A stretch of 64,000 nt of DNA from Taxillus chinensis (Eukaryota; Streptophyta; Magnoliopsida; Santalales; Loranthaceae), in NCBI GenBank assembly GCA_023512835.1, contig CM042086.1, positions 13,404,309 to 13,468,308 on the forward strand, given 5' to 3'. The stretch's first letter is position 1; each line of letters opens with the position of its first letter. Shown in pieces: positions 35,801-47,386 of the stretch. A model generated the notes under the pieces. It saw nothing but the letters and a program-made list of their open reading frames with translations. It was not told the DNA's origin and ran no database searches. The translations under genes and the position numbers were made by a program.

Positions 35801-38580
35801 GTTCGAATTATTATAATTGGCGCATTCATCTTGGCATATTGGACGCCACTGTAGATACAAAGGAGTATGTAAATGGCAGGTATGGGTGTTGGGAATATAT
35901 ATATATCTACGCCAATCTCTTTCGACTGTGGCCCGTGGACCATACGTAAAATCCCTCTCGCAGCTCCATACACCATATATATTTAAGTTTCGATATACAA
36001 ATTAAAAAACGTGACAGACAGTGTGTGTCCATAAATAGGGAGAGAGAAATATGGTAAAGCGCAATTGGCTGTGTCGCCCAAACAAAGAATTATTATCGAT
36101 AAAGATATATAAAGGGTCGCCACCACCATACGCTAATCCTCTAAAATAATTTAGTGCTTGAATTGAGGGGGGAGGGACCCATAATTAATGGTGAGTTTTT
36201 AATCATAATTAATCATTTCCCGGCAATTTTTTTTAACATAATTAATGAAAAAATAAATAATTTTATGAAATAATTTTGAAAAGACAATAATACCCTCATT
36301 CATTTTTCCCATTCACCCAAACCCATTTCATATGGGTTCAGAGACCCAAGCCCATTTTTTTCCCGGTGACCCAAACCCAAACCCATTTCATATGGGTTCG
36401 GTCAATATCGAGTCCAACTAGAATTGTCATTCTTATTCATTGCTCTCACTACCTGTCTTTATGTGACTCCCTCCATAAGGATAGAAATGGTAATTTTGAC
36501 TCAATTCTGACCATTTTTACCTATATGGTCTCACTTTGAAAAAATAATAGAATAATCATGAGTATTGGCAGACCGGTCCTGATTCGATTTTTTTTAAGTA
36601 ATTTTAGCTTAAAGTATCCAATTTGTTCCAATCCGTTGTTCTATTTTGTCTCGCTCCACCTTGACCCGAACACATCTTAAGCATATTCGAATCACTCACC
36701 AAATTGTCATCCGTGGTCTATAAAGCACCAAGGATATAACATAAATGTGTATGAAATAAAATCACCTTGGTGCTAACATAGTCCTAACAACAAATATTTT
36801 ATGATATTCAAGTTGGTGATATCATGTCCCACAGATTTAATTGGTAATTTGCTCTAATAGTTGTTTATATTAATAAAAATAAAATTTATATTATTTTTTT
36901 TTAAATAAACATATAAATTAAAATAACATGATAGAATTTATACACGATAAATTAAAAATTCTATAAAATTTTAAATAACATGAAATTAGAATATGAATAT
37001 ATATATATATAGTTTGTCGTTTTTTAAAATTTTTATATTTGAATTTTTCAAATTTAAAATAAATAATAAAATATCTAATTTTATGACAAAAAAACAAAAA
37101 GTCATGACTCAATTTAATAATTATACTTCTTCTTGTAAAAAAATAAATTTTAGACTCAGTAGCAATAGCCAAATATTTAAATTGTAATCCATGTCCAAGC
37201 ATATTTGAATATTATTCCCAAGCGTGTGTGGTGAAAAAGCAAAACAAAAAAAAAACCTTTTAGGCACGTATGCTTTCAAATCCTCCTTGCAACCATAATA
37301 ATAATAATCCTAAAACTATATCAATGCAAAATCAAATAAAATATGTTACATGAAGAAAAACTCACAAGTATATATAAGAATACTTTACATGATCATTTAG
37401 ATAAAATTCCTATAGAGATTTTGAAAAATCTAACTCTTAATCTCCTGTTTTAATGATTTTAAAATATACAATTTCTTAAATGAATATTTCAATACATGCA
37501 GCCTCTCATTTTTGCTATGTTAATATATTTTCAGGTATATTTTATGTGTCTTATATGAAAATAAAGCTTAACACCTAAAAATATATTTGGATAAATTAAT
37601 GGAGTATGTCGATTAATAAATCAACACATGATTGATTAATAAAGATAAATTTGCCTCAACTTATAAATATTGATAGAAAACAAATATTTATTTAATTAAA
37701 TTTTTAATCACAACTCCTAATCGAAGGTTGTCTTTTGATCACAAGTCGCCTTCTAATCACAAGTCGTCGTTGGTCAAAAGTCATAGTCACAAAACATTTG
37801 GTTGCAACAATCTCATGATCATGTTCCCTTTGCTACACATACGATCATAGCAATCCAATGATCGTTTTTCTTCTACTCGTGATTTTCATCATTTACCTAT
37901 AGAAATAACTCTTCATTGAGTTATCTTTACGATATTCCAAGCATGTATTCAATTGGAACAATGTAAGATCATGAATATTAAAGGTATTAGAAATGCTTAT
38001 GCTATCTAGTAAATCCATCATATATGTATTGTCATCGACCTTAATAAGCTTCTTGCATGGAAATGCTTGTCTGATCTAGCAAAAAAAAAAAAGACTTTTG
38101 AGCCTGAGATTTGAAAACATACCATTCATATAAGAGATATAAGCTTATATAGAGACCATACCATATCACCGCATGCATCACAAAAAACAAGAGATTAAAG
38201 CACCGGTAGCATATTACATATGATGATCTGTTTTCTTATATTTAGGATAAAAAGTTAAAAAGTCATACAATCGTTATAATAATAAATATTTTATATTTAA
38301 CTTTAACTATAGGACTTGTATAGTGTTTCATAATGTATTAAACGTACTATTCACTTGTATAATAATGAAATTATATTTAAAAATTTTTTTCTCACATCTC
38401 TCATATATGTTTTTCATAACATTAATTGATATTTCATATTAAATTATAAAAATTTATTATTAAATATAATAAAAATAATATAAATTATTATTTTAATGAA
38501 TATATTATAATATATATTTGTAAAATTTAATTTAATACTGTAAATTTTAAAAAAATTAGTAGAAGCTGGCTGTAGATTTA
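32833..38580. other. AT-rich spacer, no gene seen
   Basis: Contains a G-box CACGTG at 33388-33393, (TAA)n at 33363-33385, (TC)n at about 34890-34908 and a duplicated palindromic block at 36303-36399. A GC-balanced patch at 35740-36010 has no recognisable ORF. Plus-strand ORF 33398-33721 resembles nothing known to me and is not called. Confidence 0.55.
36303..36399. repeat. tandem pair of short palindromic blocks
   Basis: AACCCATTTCATATGGGTT occurs twice, near 36319 and 36379, each preceded by a CCCAAA run and a T/C-rich stretch (TTTTTCCC). Each copy is a 7-bp stem with a 5-nt loop. Confidence 0.8.
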
Positions 38581-38815
38581 TCCATTCGTAATACGACGCC
38601 GTTTATAGTCCGCCGATGTTCTATCGCCCTCCTCCCTCCGACCGAGAGTCCCCAACGTTCTCCAACAATCAACCCCTCCATCGCCACTCACAACTGCAAA
38701 CAAAATCTCGCACCAAACACGATTACCATAAAATCATGCAAATCAATCAAAACTCCAACCAACACCCCAACAATCTCATGTAATTTTTAATTTTTATTTT
38801 TATTTATATGTAGAA

Positions 38816-41800
38816 ATGGCGTTGAAATTGACCGTAACCTCCTTGCCACCTCCATCCCGGTCCCCAAACCTCCCAAAATTAACCGTAACCTCCCCGAAGC
38901 ACCACCGTCGGTCTACCGAAATCCGATTCTCGCGGTGGAACAACGCCAATGCTCAGCGTTTCGTCGCCCCCAAGCGCACCCAGCAAGAAATCGAAGACCA
39001 AATCCGCTTCAACCGCCGCTTCGATTCCGCCAACAGAATCACCGCCGACGTCGACTCCGCCGCCGATTCTCCTCCGCACTTCAGGTCCGTCGGAACCCCG
39101 TCCTCCCCTTCCCGCCCCTCCATCCCCGGTAGAGTCTCCAAGTACTCCAAGCCCTACCGACCCAAAAACCCCCAAAACCGCGATGCCGCGTACCACCCCG
39201 CCTATCGCGCTAGGCTCCGGCAGCTCCCGCCCTCCACCTCTGATTCTGAAACCCCCGCTGAGAAGACCATTAAAATAAGCGACAATGGGATTTCGTATGT
39301 TGTCCCCGGCGCCCCGTTCGAGTTTCAGTACAGCTACACCGAGTCACCCAAGGTGAGGCCGCTGAAGCTCCGGGAGGCTCCGTACACGCCGTTCGGGCCC
39401 GACACCATGCCTCGGCCGTGGACCGGGTGTGCGCCGCTGAGCAAGAAGAAGCTCAAGGAGTTCGACTCCTTCCGGCCGCCGCCCCCTAATAAGAAGGGAA
39501 TCAAGTCGGTTCAGGCGCCGGGGCCGTTCCTGGCTGGTTCTGGTCCCAAGTACACGATGTCGAGGGAGGAGATTATGGGTGAGCCATTGACGAGGTTGGA
39601 GATTAAGGATTTGGTTCTGGGTTGCATCAAAACCAGGAGGCAGATGAATATGGGTATTTGTACTGTTCATTCACTGGTTGAGCATCCATAATTTTGCTTC
39701 TGTCCTTTTGCTTTTGAAATTGAATGCCGATGGATCTGTGTGTTGATCAACAGAATAAAACTGTCATGCACACACTACAAAGCTCAGATGGAGTATAAAA
39801 TACAGAAAACAGTTAGAAGTAGCGGGTTTATCGTCAATCCCTGTAACGCTAAGCCTATGGTTTTTAGTAGTTTTTGGGTTTTGTTCTTGGGTGTACATGT
39901 AATGTTAATACTCCAAGTAAATTTTATCTCTGCTTCTAGGATATTAGCATGCCATGACTGTGATAGATTTGAAAAGCTCCTTCGTTAGAGCTGATGGGAG
40001 TTTCTCGGGTTAACTGCGACCTTATCATAGCGTCAATTTGTTTTTGATAGGCAGAGATGGGTTGACACACAACATGCTGGACAACATTCATGCTCACTGG
40101 AAGAGGCGGAGAGTATGTAAGATTAAATGCAAAGGAGTTTGTACGGTGGACATGAATAATGTGCATCAACAGTTAGAGGTTTGTATCTCTGTTAGATGTG
40201 CCATAAACTGTGTTAGTAGCTGTAATGGTGTAAAATTTTGAAATTCCATACGGACCATACCTTCGTCGCATGAAGTTAAAATTTTCAAAATTTGCATTGG
40301 AAAGATGTAAAAAAAAAAACGTCTTTTTTGGACAAAAGTAGATAATGCTACCCTTTTTTGAGGGTTGGAGAAGCCATCTATCCTGAGACTTGAGGCTGAG
40401 GCTTAGTCTTTGCTGAGCAGACTAGAGTAGAGTAGACTATTGTGTTTTTGTGGAAATTTTTGAAATGCGATACCTTATTATGGGTCTTTGTATTGAAGTG
40501 GAAATTTTCAATTTTTATGTTGGGAGGATATTAAAAATTTTTCTTTGTGGACAAAAGTGGAGAATGTTACTTTGTTTTTTCCGGGCTGGGGAAGCCATCA
40601 ATCAATCCCGAGACTTGAGGGTTATCTTATGCTGAGTAAACTAAATTGGGCTTATGATTCATGCTTTCACAGGAGAGAACAGGTGGAAAGATTATATACA
40701 GTAAAGGAGGAGTGATATTCCTTTTCCGTGGTAGAAACTACAACTACAGAACTCGCCCACGCTTCCCTCTCATGTTATGGAAGCCTATTACACCTGTATA
40801 TCCTAGGTTAATTAAACGTGTTCCGGAGGGTCTTACTCTGGAAGAAGCATCTGAGATGCGGAAAAGGGGACGAAAACTTATACCAATGATCGAGCTTGGT
40901 ACTGTTGAGTCTTTCATCCTTCCCTAAGTTCACTTCAAATGGGGGAAGTGTCCATAACTTTTATCCTATCAATGATTCCGTCTATTTCGTTGTTTTGCAG
41001 CAAAAAATGGTGTGTATTCTAATCTAGTGCAAACTGTCAAAGAAGCATTTGAAGAATGTGAATTGGCACGAATCAATTGTCAAGGAATGAATCCACATGA
41101 CTACCGCAAGATCGGTGCCAAACTAAGGGTATGGTAAAGCCTATTCTTGCTGGATATCTAGGTTTAACCTTGTGATAACCAATTATAACAGTTTTTGTGT
41201 TGTTTCATGGCAGGATCTAGTTCCATGCGTGCTAATCTCATTTGAGCTGGAGCACATACTAATGTGGAGAGGGAGAGAATGGAAGCCCGCCTTGTCAAAA
41301 TTGGTGGGTGATACTGATGATAAGGTGGAGGAATCTGAGATTGATGTTGAACTTTCCATTGCAACAAGTTTAGATGCCCGAGACATCTCATTGAATGACG
41401 CTAGTATTGAGTCTAGAGATCTACCCCTGGGACCCGATACTGTGCCTGAAATTAATGGAAGCCCGGAAGTCCAATCTGGTTATTCCCCAGAATCCCCTGC
41501 AACTGACGACGAGCTGAATGATGTTTCAAGAGGTTCACAACATCCGAGTGAATCAGCTGGGTTTCGCCCGCCTTTTATGCAGGGAGTTGTGGAACTCTTG
41601 GAGGAAGCTCTTGAAACTGGGAGTGCTGTCACTTTGGATGCAGCTGACTTGGATGCTGATGTAGTTTTTGAAAGGTCTGTTTTACTTGCACGGTCTGCTC
41701 CGCGTGGACCCACTTTCCCGAAACGCCCAATGAAGCTAGCAGCTGACAAGAAGCAAGTAACAGAAAATACTGAGGATTCTGCAGGTGAAGAAAGTGTGGC

Positions 41801-41909
41801 GGTTAGGGAAATGAAAGAAAGCAGCACACAGGGTTTAAACGATTACAATCTGGGCGCAGTCCCCCAGGGTAGCCTGAGAATAGATGAGCTGGCTAAACTA
41901 CTGGCTTAA
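38816..41909 (+). CDS. CAF1: CRS2-associated factor, CAF1-type (chloroplast group II intron splicing)
   Basis: Works in chloroplasts with CRS2, a peptidyl-tRNA hydrolase-derived factor, to splice subsets of plastid group II introns. Five exons join in frame to 671 residues: 38816-39653, 40051-40178, 40673-40898, 41001-41128 and 41214-41909. The N-terminus is Ser/Pro/Arg-rich and acid-poor, as in a transit peptide. [20 protein letters not shown] and [11 protein letters not shown] are family blocks. Two CRM RNA-binding domains follow. CRM1 is about residues 257-345 ([31 protein letters not shown]). CRM2 is about residues 363-470 ([20 protein letters not shown], then [10 protein letters not shown]). 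The acidic C-terminus ends with a [24 protein letters not shown] CAF1 block and [20 protein letters not shown]. Length and tail favour CAF1 (about 700 aa) over the shorter CAF2. ATG context AGAAATGGCG is good. Confidence 0.95.
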
Positions 41910-42534
41910 TTTGCTTGCAATTCTTGGTTTTAGCTGTTCTGTGACAAAGCTAATAAGCTGCCTTGGGTTTATCATGTTTCCATGTTTATTTAGGCTCCCA
42001 TTGGAATCGCAAGGAATGGACTTCATGGAAGGTTTTATTAAAACCCCAAAAGATTGAAACAATCCCACAATCATAATCGAAGCGTGTTTGGTATTTAGAT
42101 CAAGAGTTCTAATACATGCAAGTCGGTGTGCATTTACACCCATTTACGTGCGGTTATCTGCTTTTTAAAAAGTATATCAACCGTTGGCAAGATAAATTTT
42201 TTCTCTTAGATCAAAAATAAAACTCAAAAGCTGTGTAAAGTAGTTTTAAAATTTAAATTTATTTAAAGTTTGAGTTTGGTATGAAAAGTTAAAATTCATA
42301 TTTCAAAATTTTATTTTTGAGCGATTGATTTGAATGTCTTCAAATGATTTTAGCCCAACTAGAGAGATATAAAAATATATTAAGTAGGGCATTATTTGTA
42401 GGTTGTACGCTATGCAATTTCTTCTTGTTCCCTTTTTTCTCCATTTTTTTATATAATAACAATCATACTTCCCATAGGTGAAGATTAATTTGTGAGACGT
42501 AAAAAATATTTCTGAACATTATTAAAAATTTTAA

Positions 42535-42720
42535 GATATTGCGTGTTGAATGCCTACCTAATTATTGATTTGGCTAGGATGATGTTACTACAACAAATAC
42601 AATTGTTCGCATGGTTCACCAAATTATTGATATTGCGTGTTGAATGCCTACCTAATTATTGATTTGACTCTTCATATGGTTCTTTTATATGTGAAAATTA
42701 CTACAATAAATACAATTATT
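42535..42720. repeat. direct repeat, period 94 bp
   Basis: GATATTGCGTGTTGAATGCC plus the following 18 bases (38 bp in all) occur identically at 42535 and 42629. Both copies are followed further on by ACTACAA(C/T)AAATACAATT. Confidence 0.88.
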
Positions 42721-43457
42721 TTTCAAAATAAATATAAAAATATATATATAAAAATAAGTGAAAATAATATTTAATAATAATTCTGTTAATAAAATGTAAT
42801 ATAAATACAGTCAAAACCAGAATAAAAATATTTAATAATAATAGCTTTTAAATAATTTTCATAATAATAACAACAATTAATTTAACATTTAACATTTTTA
42901 ATGAATTAAAATGATTATGCAAGTATTACATAAATATAATTAGAAATTTATAATAATATTATTTAAAAATTGGAGAGCTTTAAAATAAAATATTATATAT
43001 GTATCATAAAATAGATAAATAAATATTATATAACAACAACAATAGCGATATACCTACTCATTTTACGAGGGATGAAACCCATTTTATTATACTATAAAAA
43101 AATAATTAGAATTAAGATATTTTATAACAAAATAAGACAAGCTAAAGTAAATTTTATACTTTTCAATCATTTTTATACTAATTTATATTTATATTTAATA
43201 TGTATATATAATGAATCAATGTATAAAGAGAAATAATATGTGTAACCGATTTGTGATATCGCTACGAAATCATAACTGATATGAACGGATGTGGTTTATT
43301 CATATTTTTTTCTCCTCCTTCCAATGATCTTGTATGCTGTTACGTTATCACGTTTACTCACTAATTACACAATCCTAATGATATGTAATATTACTAATAT
43401 GTAAAGTAAAAAAAATATAATCTTAATAAACATACTTTTAAACATTAAAGACAATTT

Positions 43458-43459
<2 letters not shown>

Positions 43460-43493
<34 letters not shown>

Positions 43494-43548
43494 CTAATTA
43501 TCATTTCTAAAATAAAAGAGTTAAATAAATGTTAGATCACATTTTGTT

Positions 43549-43579
<31 letters not shown>
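43460..43579. repeat. two (TA)n microsatellites
   Basis: Alternating AT runs at 43460-43491 and 43552-43579, separated by about 60 bp of A/T-rich sequence. Confidence 0.95.
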
Positions 43580-44759
43580 TGATTTCTTTCACTTATATAC
43601 ATATGTGTTGTTTAAAATAATAATAAAATATTAATGGTCAACAGTGATGATTAACGTATGAACAATGATACAAATTGAAGTCTCAATCTGTATGATTCAT
43701 TGTCATGTCCCCAAATTCTATAACATTAAAAGCGAGTAAGAGTAAGATACTTATCATGTCCGCACCAAAAAAGTCAATAATTTGATAACTAGCATTTAAA
43801 AAGACTATCGCAGAGTTTCAACTTGTCACTTATATGGTTATACATCGAAAATAATCTTATATATTTTCAAAGATAATCAAAATAACTAAAAAGTAAACCG
43901 ATTTCTATTATAAACTATAAATATATTATCAATCCAATATAACTTTCATGAATCCATATCCTATGATAAATAAATCAATACAGAATAATTTCATCACAAA
44001 ATCATAATTGAAGTCATCACATTAAACAACCAAAAATTGGAAATTTACTCATAGTAAATCAATAACTAGTCTCTATCAGCACTTGAAAAACAAGATAAAC
44101 AATGTAAGGTAAACACATGTTTTGTAGGCGAGTTATAACACCACATCACTCCATAGCCAACCAAACCTAATATCTACATTGAAGTGTATCCATGTAGTAT
44201 TCTAAAATATACATTCAACCAAGCCAATTACCACATAACATCGGTTCAAGCATTAAACATAATTGAATATAAATGTGGGACTCTCCCAATACTATTGATA
44301 CTAACAATTAGGACAATCTATTGATAGAGGTTATCACTACCTATCATACCATAATAAAAATAATAAAAATAACATTTTAAATAATAAAAATAATATAATA
44401 AAGTAAAATTATTATTTTCAAAATAAAATGGTCTTATTTTAACTAATATATATGTGTGTAATTGTGTATGAAAATCTTACGGAAAGTATGTAGTTGAGAC
44501 TTGAGATAGCTCTTCAAAATTATAATATTTTAATAAATAATTATATTTTATGAAAGAAAAATATAAAACAAAAATGTATCAAAATCATATAGTATTGTAC
44601 TGTTTTTATTCAAAAGTTAAACGAAGGTAATTGTATGAGAACCTCCCATCCATACCAAAAAAAAAAAACGTGATTTTAAAAGTTGCTGGCCGAAAATAAT
44701 TATTATTTTGTCTCGGAAATAAAGTAAAAAAACAAAAACAAAAACTGTTAAAGCATACC

Positions 44760-45808
44760 AAAACCAGTCTCCTTCCCCCGTCATTATTTTACTTCGGTCC
44801 TGACTCCTTCCTCCATCACTCGTCCTCCTCCTCACAGGAGCTTCGCCTAGGTTTTCATCTTCCATGGCATCTCTCTGCTAAGGTACTGAATCAAATGACC
44901 TGTACTAAACTGGGCAGCAACAGCCAATGGAGAGCTCGTTACGCTTTTTCAATTTTGGTGGTCTTTCAATCATTATAAACTTTCTAGAATTTCATTAGAT
45001 TTTGATGCTGCCCTATCGATTTGGTCCCGGTTTGATTTTCCTTGACCTTATTGCCTTTTATTTCTAGAATTTCAGATGATTATTTTGGTGTTTGTTCTTA
45101 GAAATTATTGGTTTTCGAGTAATTCAATCTTGCTTGTTTGACATACCCATTACACAGGAAGAATTTCTGCCATCTCATGGTTGGTTGCTTAAAAATCAGT
45201 GGGAAGGGCAAGGAAAATTATTGTTCGATTCCAAATATCTTGTCTGGCGTCTGTTCCCGAATATTGCTAATATCGTTTGTTAGGTCATTTTCTTTTGTCC
45301 TGTGTGTCTATTTTTATGTCACCTAATTGTGGAGCTGTTATCTTCATAGGCGGTTTAATTCTAACCCCTTTTTGGAACTAAATTGAGTAACTAATGTGGG
45401 TATCTGATAAAATTGTGGAGCTGTTCGATTCCCACACCATTTTCCCAAGCCAAGCTTCAAGCTACTGTAAGTGAGAGTAGTAATATTCTTATCAGGGAAT
45501 ACCTGGGGTTCTTGTGATTTTATAACATCAAGCTCTTTAAGTGAACAGTTTTTTTTTTTTTAAAAATAAATTGTATCTATATACAAGTTTTGTTCTCTTT
45601 GATAATTACTATTGTTATCCTATTTTTTTCATTGAAATATCAGTAGGGGTTGAGTGAAGGCTGTTGTTTTATGACATTGAGGTCTGCCTCCCTGCTTTCT
45701 GAAATAAGTTTGTTTTTGTTTTCCCTACAGGTGCCAATTCTGATGTTTGTCACTTCATTTTACTAGGCTGAAAAATATTGGCAAAATAAGTTGTATTGAC
45801 AGTCGTGT
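44760..45808 (+). promoter_or_regulatory. probable 5' leader of the NINJA gene with a leader intron and uORF
   Basis: A pyrimidine-rich stretch (44765-44830) looks like a plant 5' UTR. AAG|GTACTG at 44882/44883 is a candidate donor and CCTACAG at 45724-45730 a candidate acceptor, giving an 848-bp leader intron, as NINJA genes often have. The putative leader exon contains the 5-codon uORF ATG GCA TCT CTC TGC TAA (44864-44881), ending one base before the donor. No transcript evidence is available. Confidence 0.45.
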
Positions 45809-47386
45809 ATGATGGAGGATGAAAATATGATCGAGTTAAGTTTGGGCTTGTCTTGCGGTGGATCTTCTGTGAAACAGAAGAGCAAGAATAGTAGCTCATT
45901 AGATATTAGGACCAATGGAGATGATGAAGTCAACAAAATACATGACAATTTTTTTAATAATATTTCTCAGCCGACTAGTAATGGAGATGCTCCTGCTAGA
46001 GAATTATGGGTTGCAAACGATAGCTGCAGGTCTGCTGAAACAGAGGAAGAAAAATCTGATCAACATGACCCTAGGGGCAAACGTAAAATGTTGTTTGATG
46101 AGATGATCCCTTTAAAGAAGCATGATAAGCAAGCTCATGATGCAACAGGAACGAGCCTTCATAATGGTATAGCAAAGTCAGCAAAAATTTCACATATCAC
46201 CTCAACCATGGAAGATGGATTCACTGTTGAAAATGAAGATGTCGCAGAATCTGAGGTCGAGGGTTCCACCTTGAGGTTGGTTTCACATCTCGAAGAAAGT
46301 ACCAAGCAGTATGCTGATTCAACTGTTGTGAGATTGGAAAGGCAAAAGATTAGCATTCCTTCAGAAAATGAGTTTAAGCCTGGGAACATAACATACGGAT
46401 ATCCGATTGCAGGCCAACAATTGAATGTTCCATTTTCCTTCTCCTTGAAGGGTTCTAACCCTGTGTGTCTGCCTGGTACTTCGGACTATAATCTGCCTGG
46501 TTTCATACAGTTAGCGTCTCCTAATGAGGAGCGGGCTGGGCCCCACCCTGCAAATTCTGGGAACTTTCCCCTGGCATTTGGCCATTCCCACGTCCAGCTC
46601 CCTACGTTGGATAAGGAACATAACTGGGTTTTGGGCTCTAATCCTCATCACTTTCCACCTTTGAATGCTGGCAAAGGCACTGGTTGTGTAACACCAAGCC
46701 CTGAAAGCAACAATGACGAATTAAAGCTGCCTCAAGGTATTTTTCATTGTCGTGCAGCCTCCTGTTTTAGCATTAGTGGGACTTAGCTTCAATATTCCTG
46801 TACAATACTACAATGTATGGTATTGGGTCACTTGAAAAATGCTTGATTCTTAGTTGTGTGTGATGTCACGCCAATTATTATTGGCGCTGTCCCTAAGTTG
46901 GAACAACAATGATAAGTAACTTCCCTCACTAACCCTTTTTGCACAGGAAAGGTTGGTGATGACGAACAGCATGTTCCAGAAGAAGGATTATCTTCTTACA
47001 AAGGAGATGACGCCAAAGGAAGCAACAATGCTGTTTTCAGGTCAAATGATGCTTCCGATCAGGTAATGGAAGTGGCTTCATCTCATGAATGTTCAGCCAT
47101 TAGGCCTGGTGTTTTTGCGAATGTGAAATTCGGCGGATGCGGTTCATACCCGAACCTTCCATGGGTCTCCACGACGGGCTTGGGCCCAAATGGCAAAACG
47201 ATTTCTGGCGTTACGTATAGGCTCAGCAAGAACCAAATCAAGATCGTTTGTGCATGCCACGGAGCTCACTTGACCCCTGAAGAGTTTGTTCGGCATGCAA
47301 GTGATGAGAATGCTGCTGGGCCAGACGGCAGTACTGCATCGCCCTCATTGCCAAGTAGCAATCCTGCTGCCTCGGCTCAAAGCTGA
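45809..47386 (+). CDS. NINJA: NINJA-family adaptor protein (jasmonate co-repressor)
   Basis: NINJA proteins connect JAZ repressors to TOPLESS co-repressors and so hold jasmonate responses off, in the nucleus. Two coding exons, 45809-46736 and 46947-47386, give 455 residues. The EAR motif LSLGL is at residues 10-14, just after the start (EDENMIELSLGLSCGGSS), and would bind TOPLESS. A basic GKRKM stretch and TVENEDVAESEVEG are shared with NINJA rather than with the ABI5-binding AFP branch. The conserved C-terminal domain spans about residues 369-428 (VKFGGCGSYPNLPWVSTTG, then QIKIVCACHGAHLTPEEFV) and is the JAZ TIFY-binding module. A second in-frame ATG is codon 2. The protein is slightly longer than Arabidopsis NINJA (about 425 aa). 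Family assignment is strong; jasmonate function is inferred. Confidence 0.93.

Larger units (their letters stand above)
41910..44760. other. AT-rich spacer, no gene seen
   Basis: Starts with the CAF1 3' UTR. The rest is A/T-rich with two (TA)n tracts (43460-43491, 43552-43579) and a direct repeat at 42535-42720. The stretch 43640-44360 is less simple in composition and could be worn retrotransposon LTR sequence, but no termini, primer site or coding motif was found. Confidence 0.5.

Noticed and set aside
38879..39278. Several ORFs on both strands over CAF1 exon 1
   Set aside because: GC-rich exon gives long open frames by chance; the CAF1 frame carries the conserved blocks.
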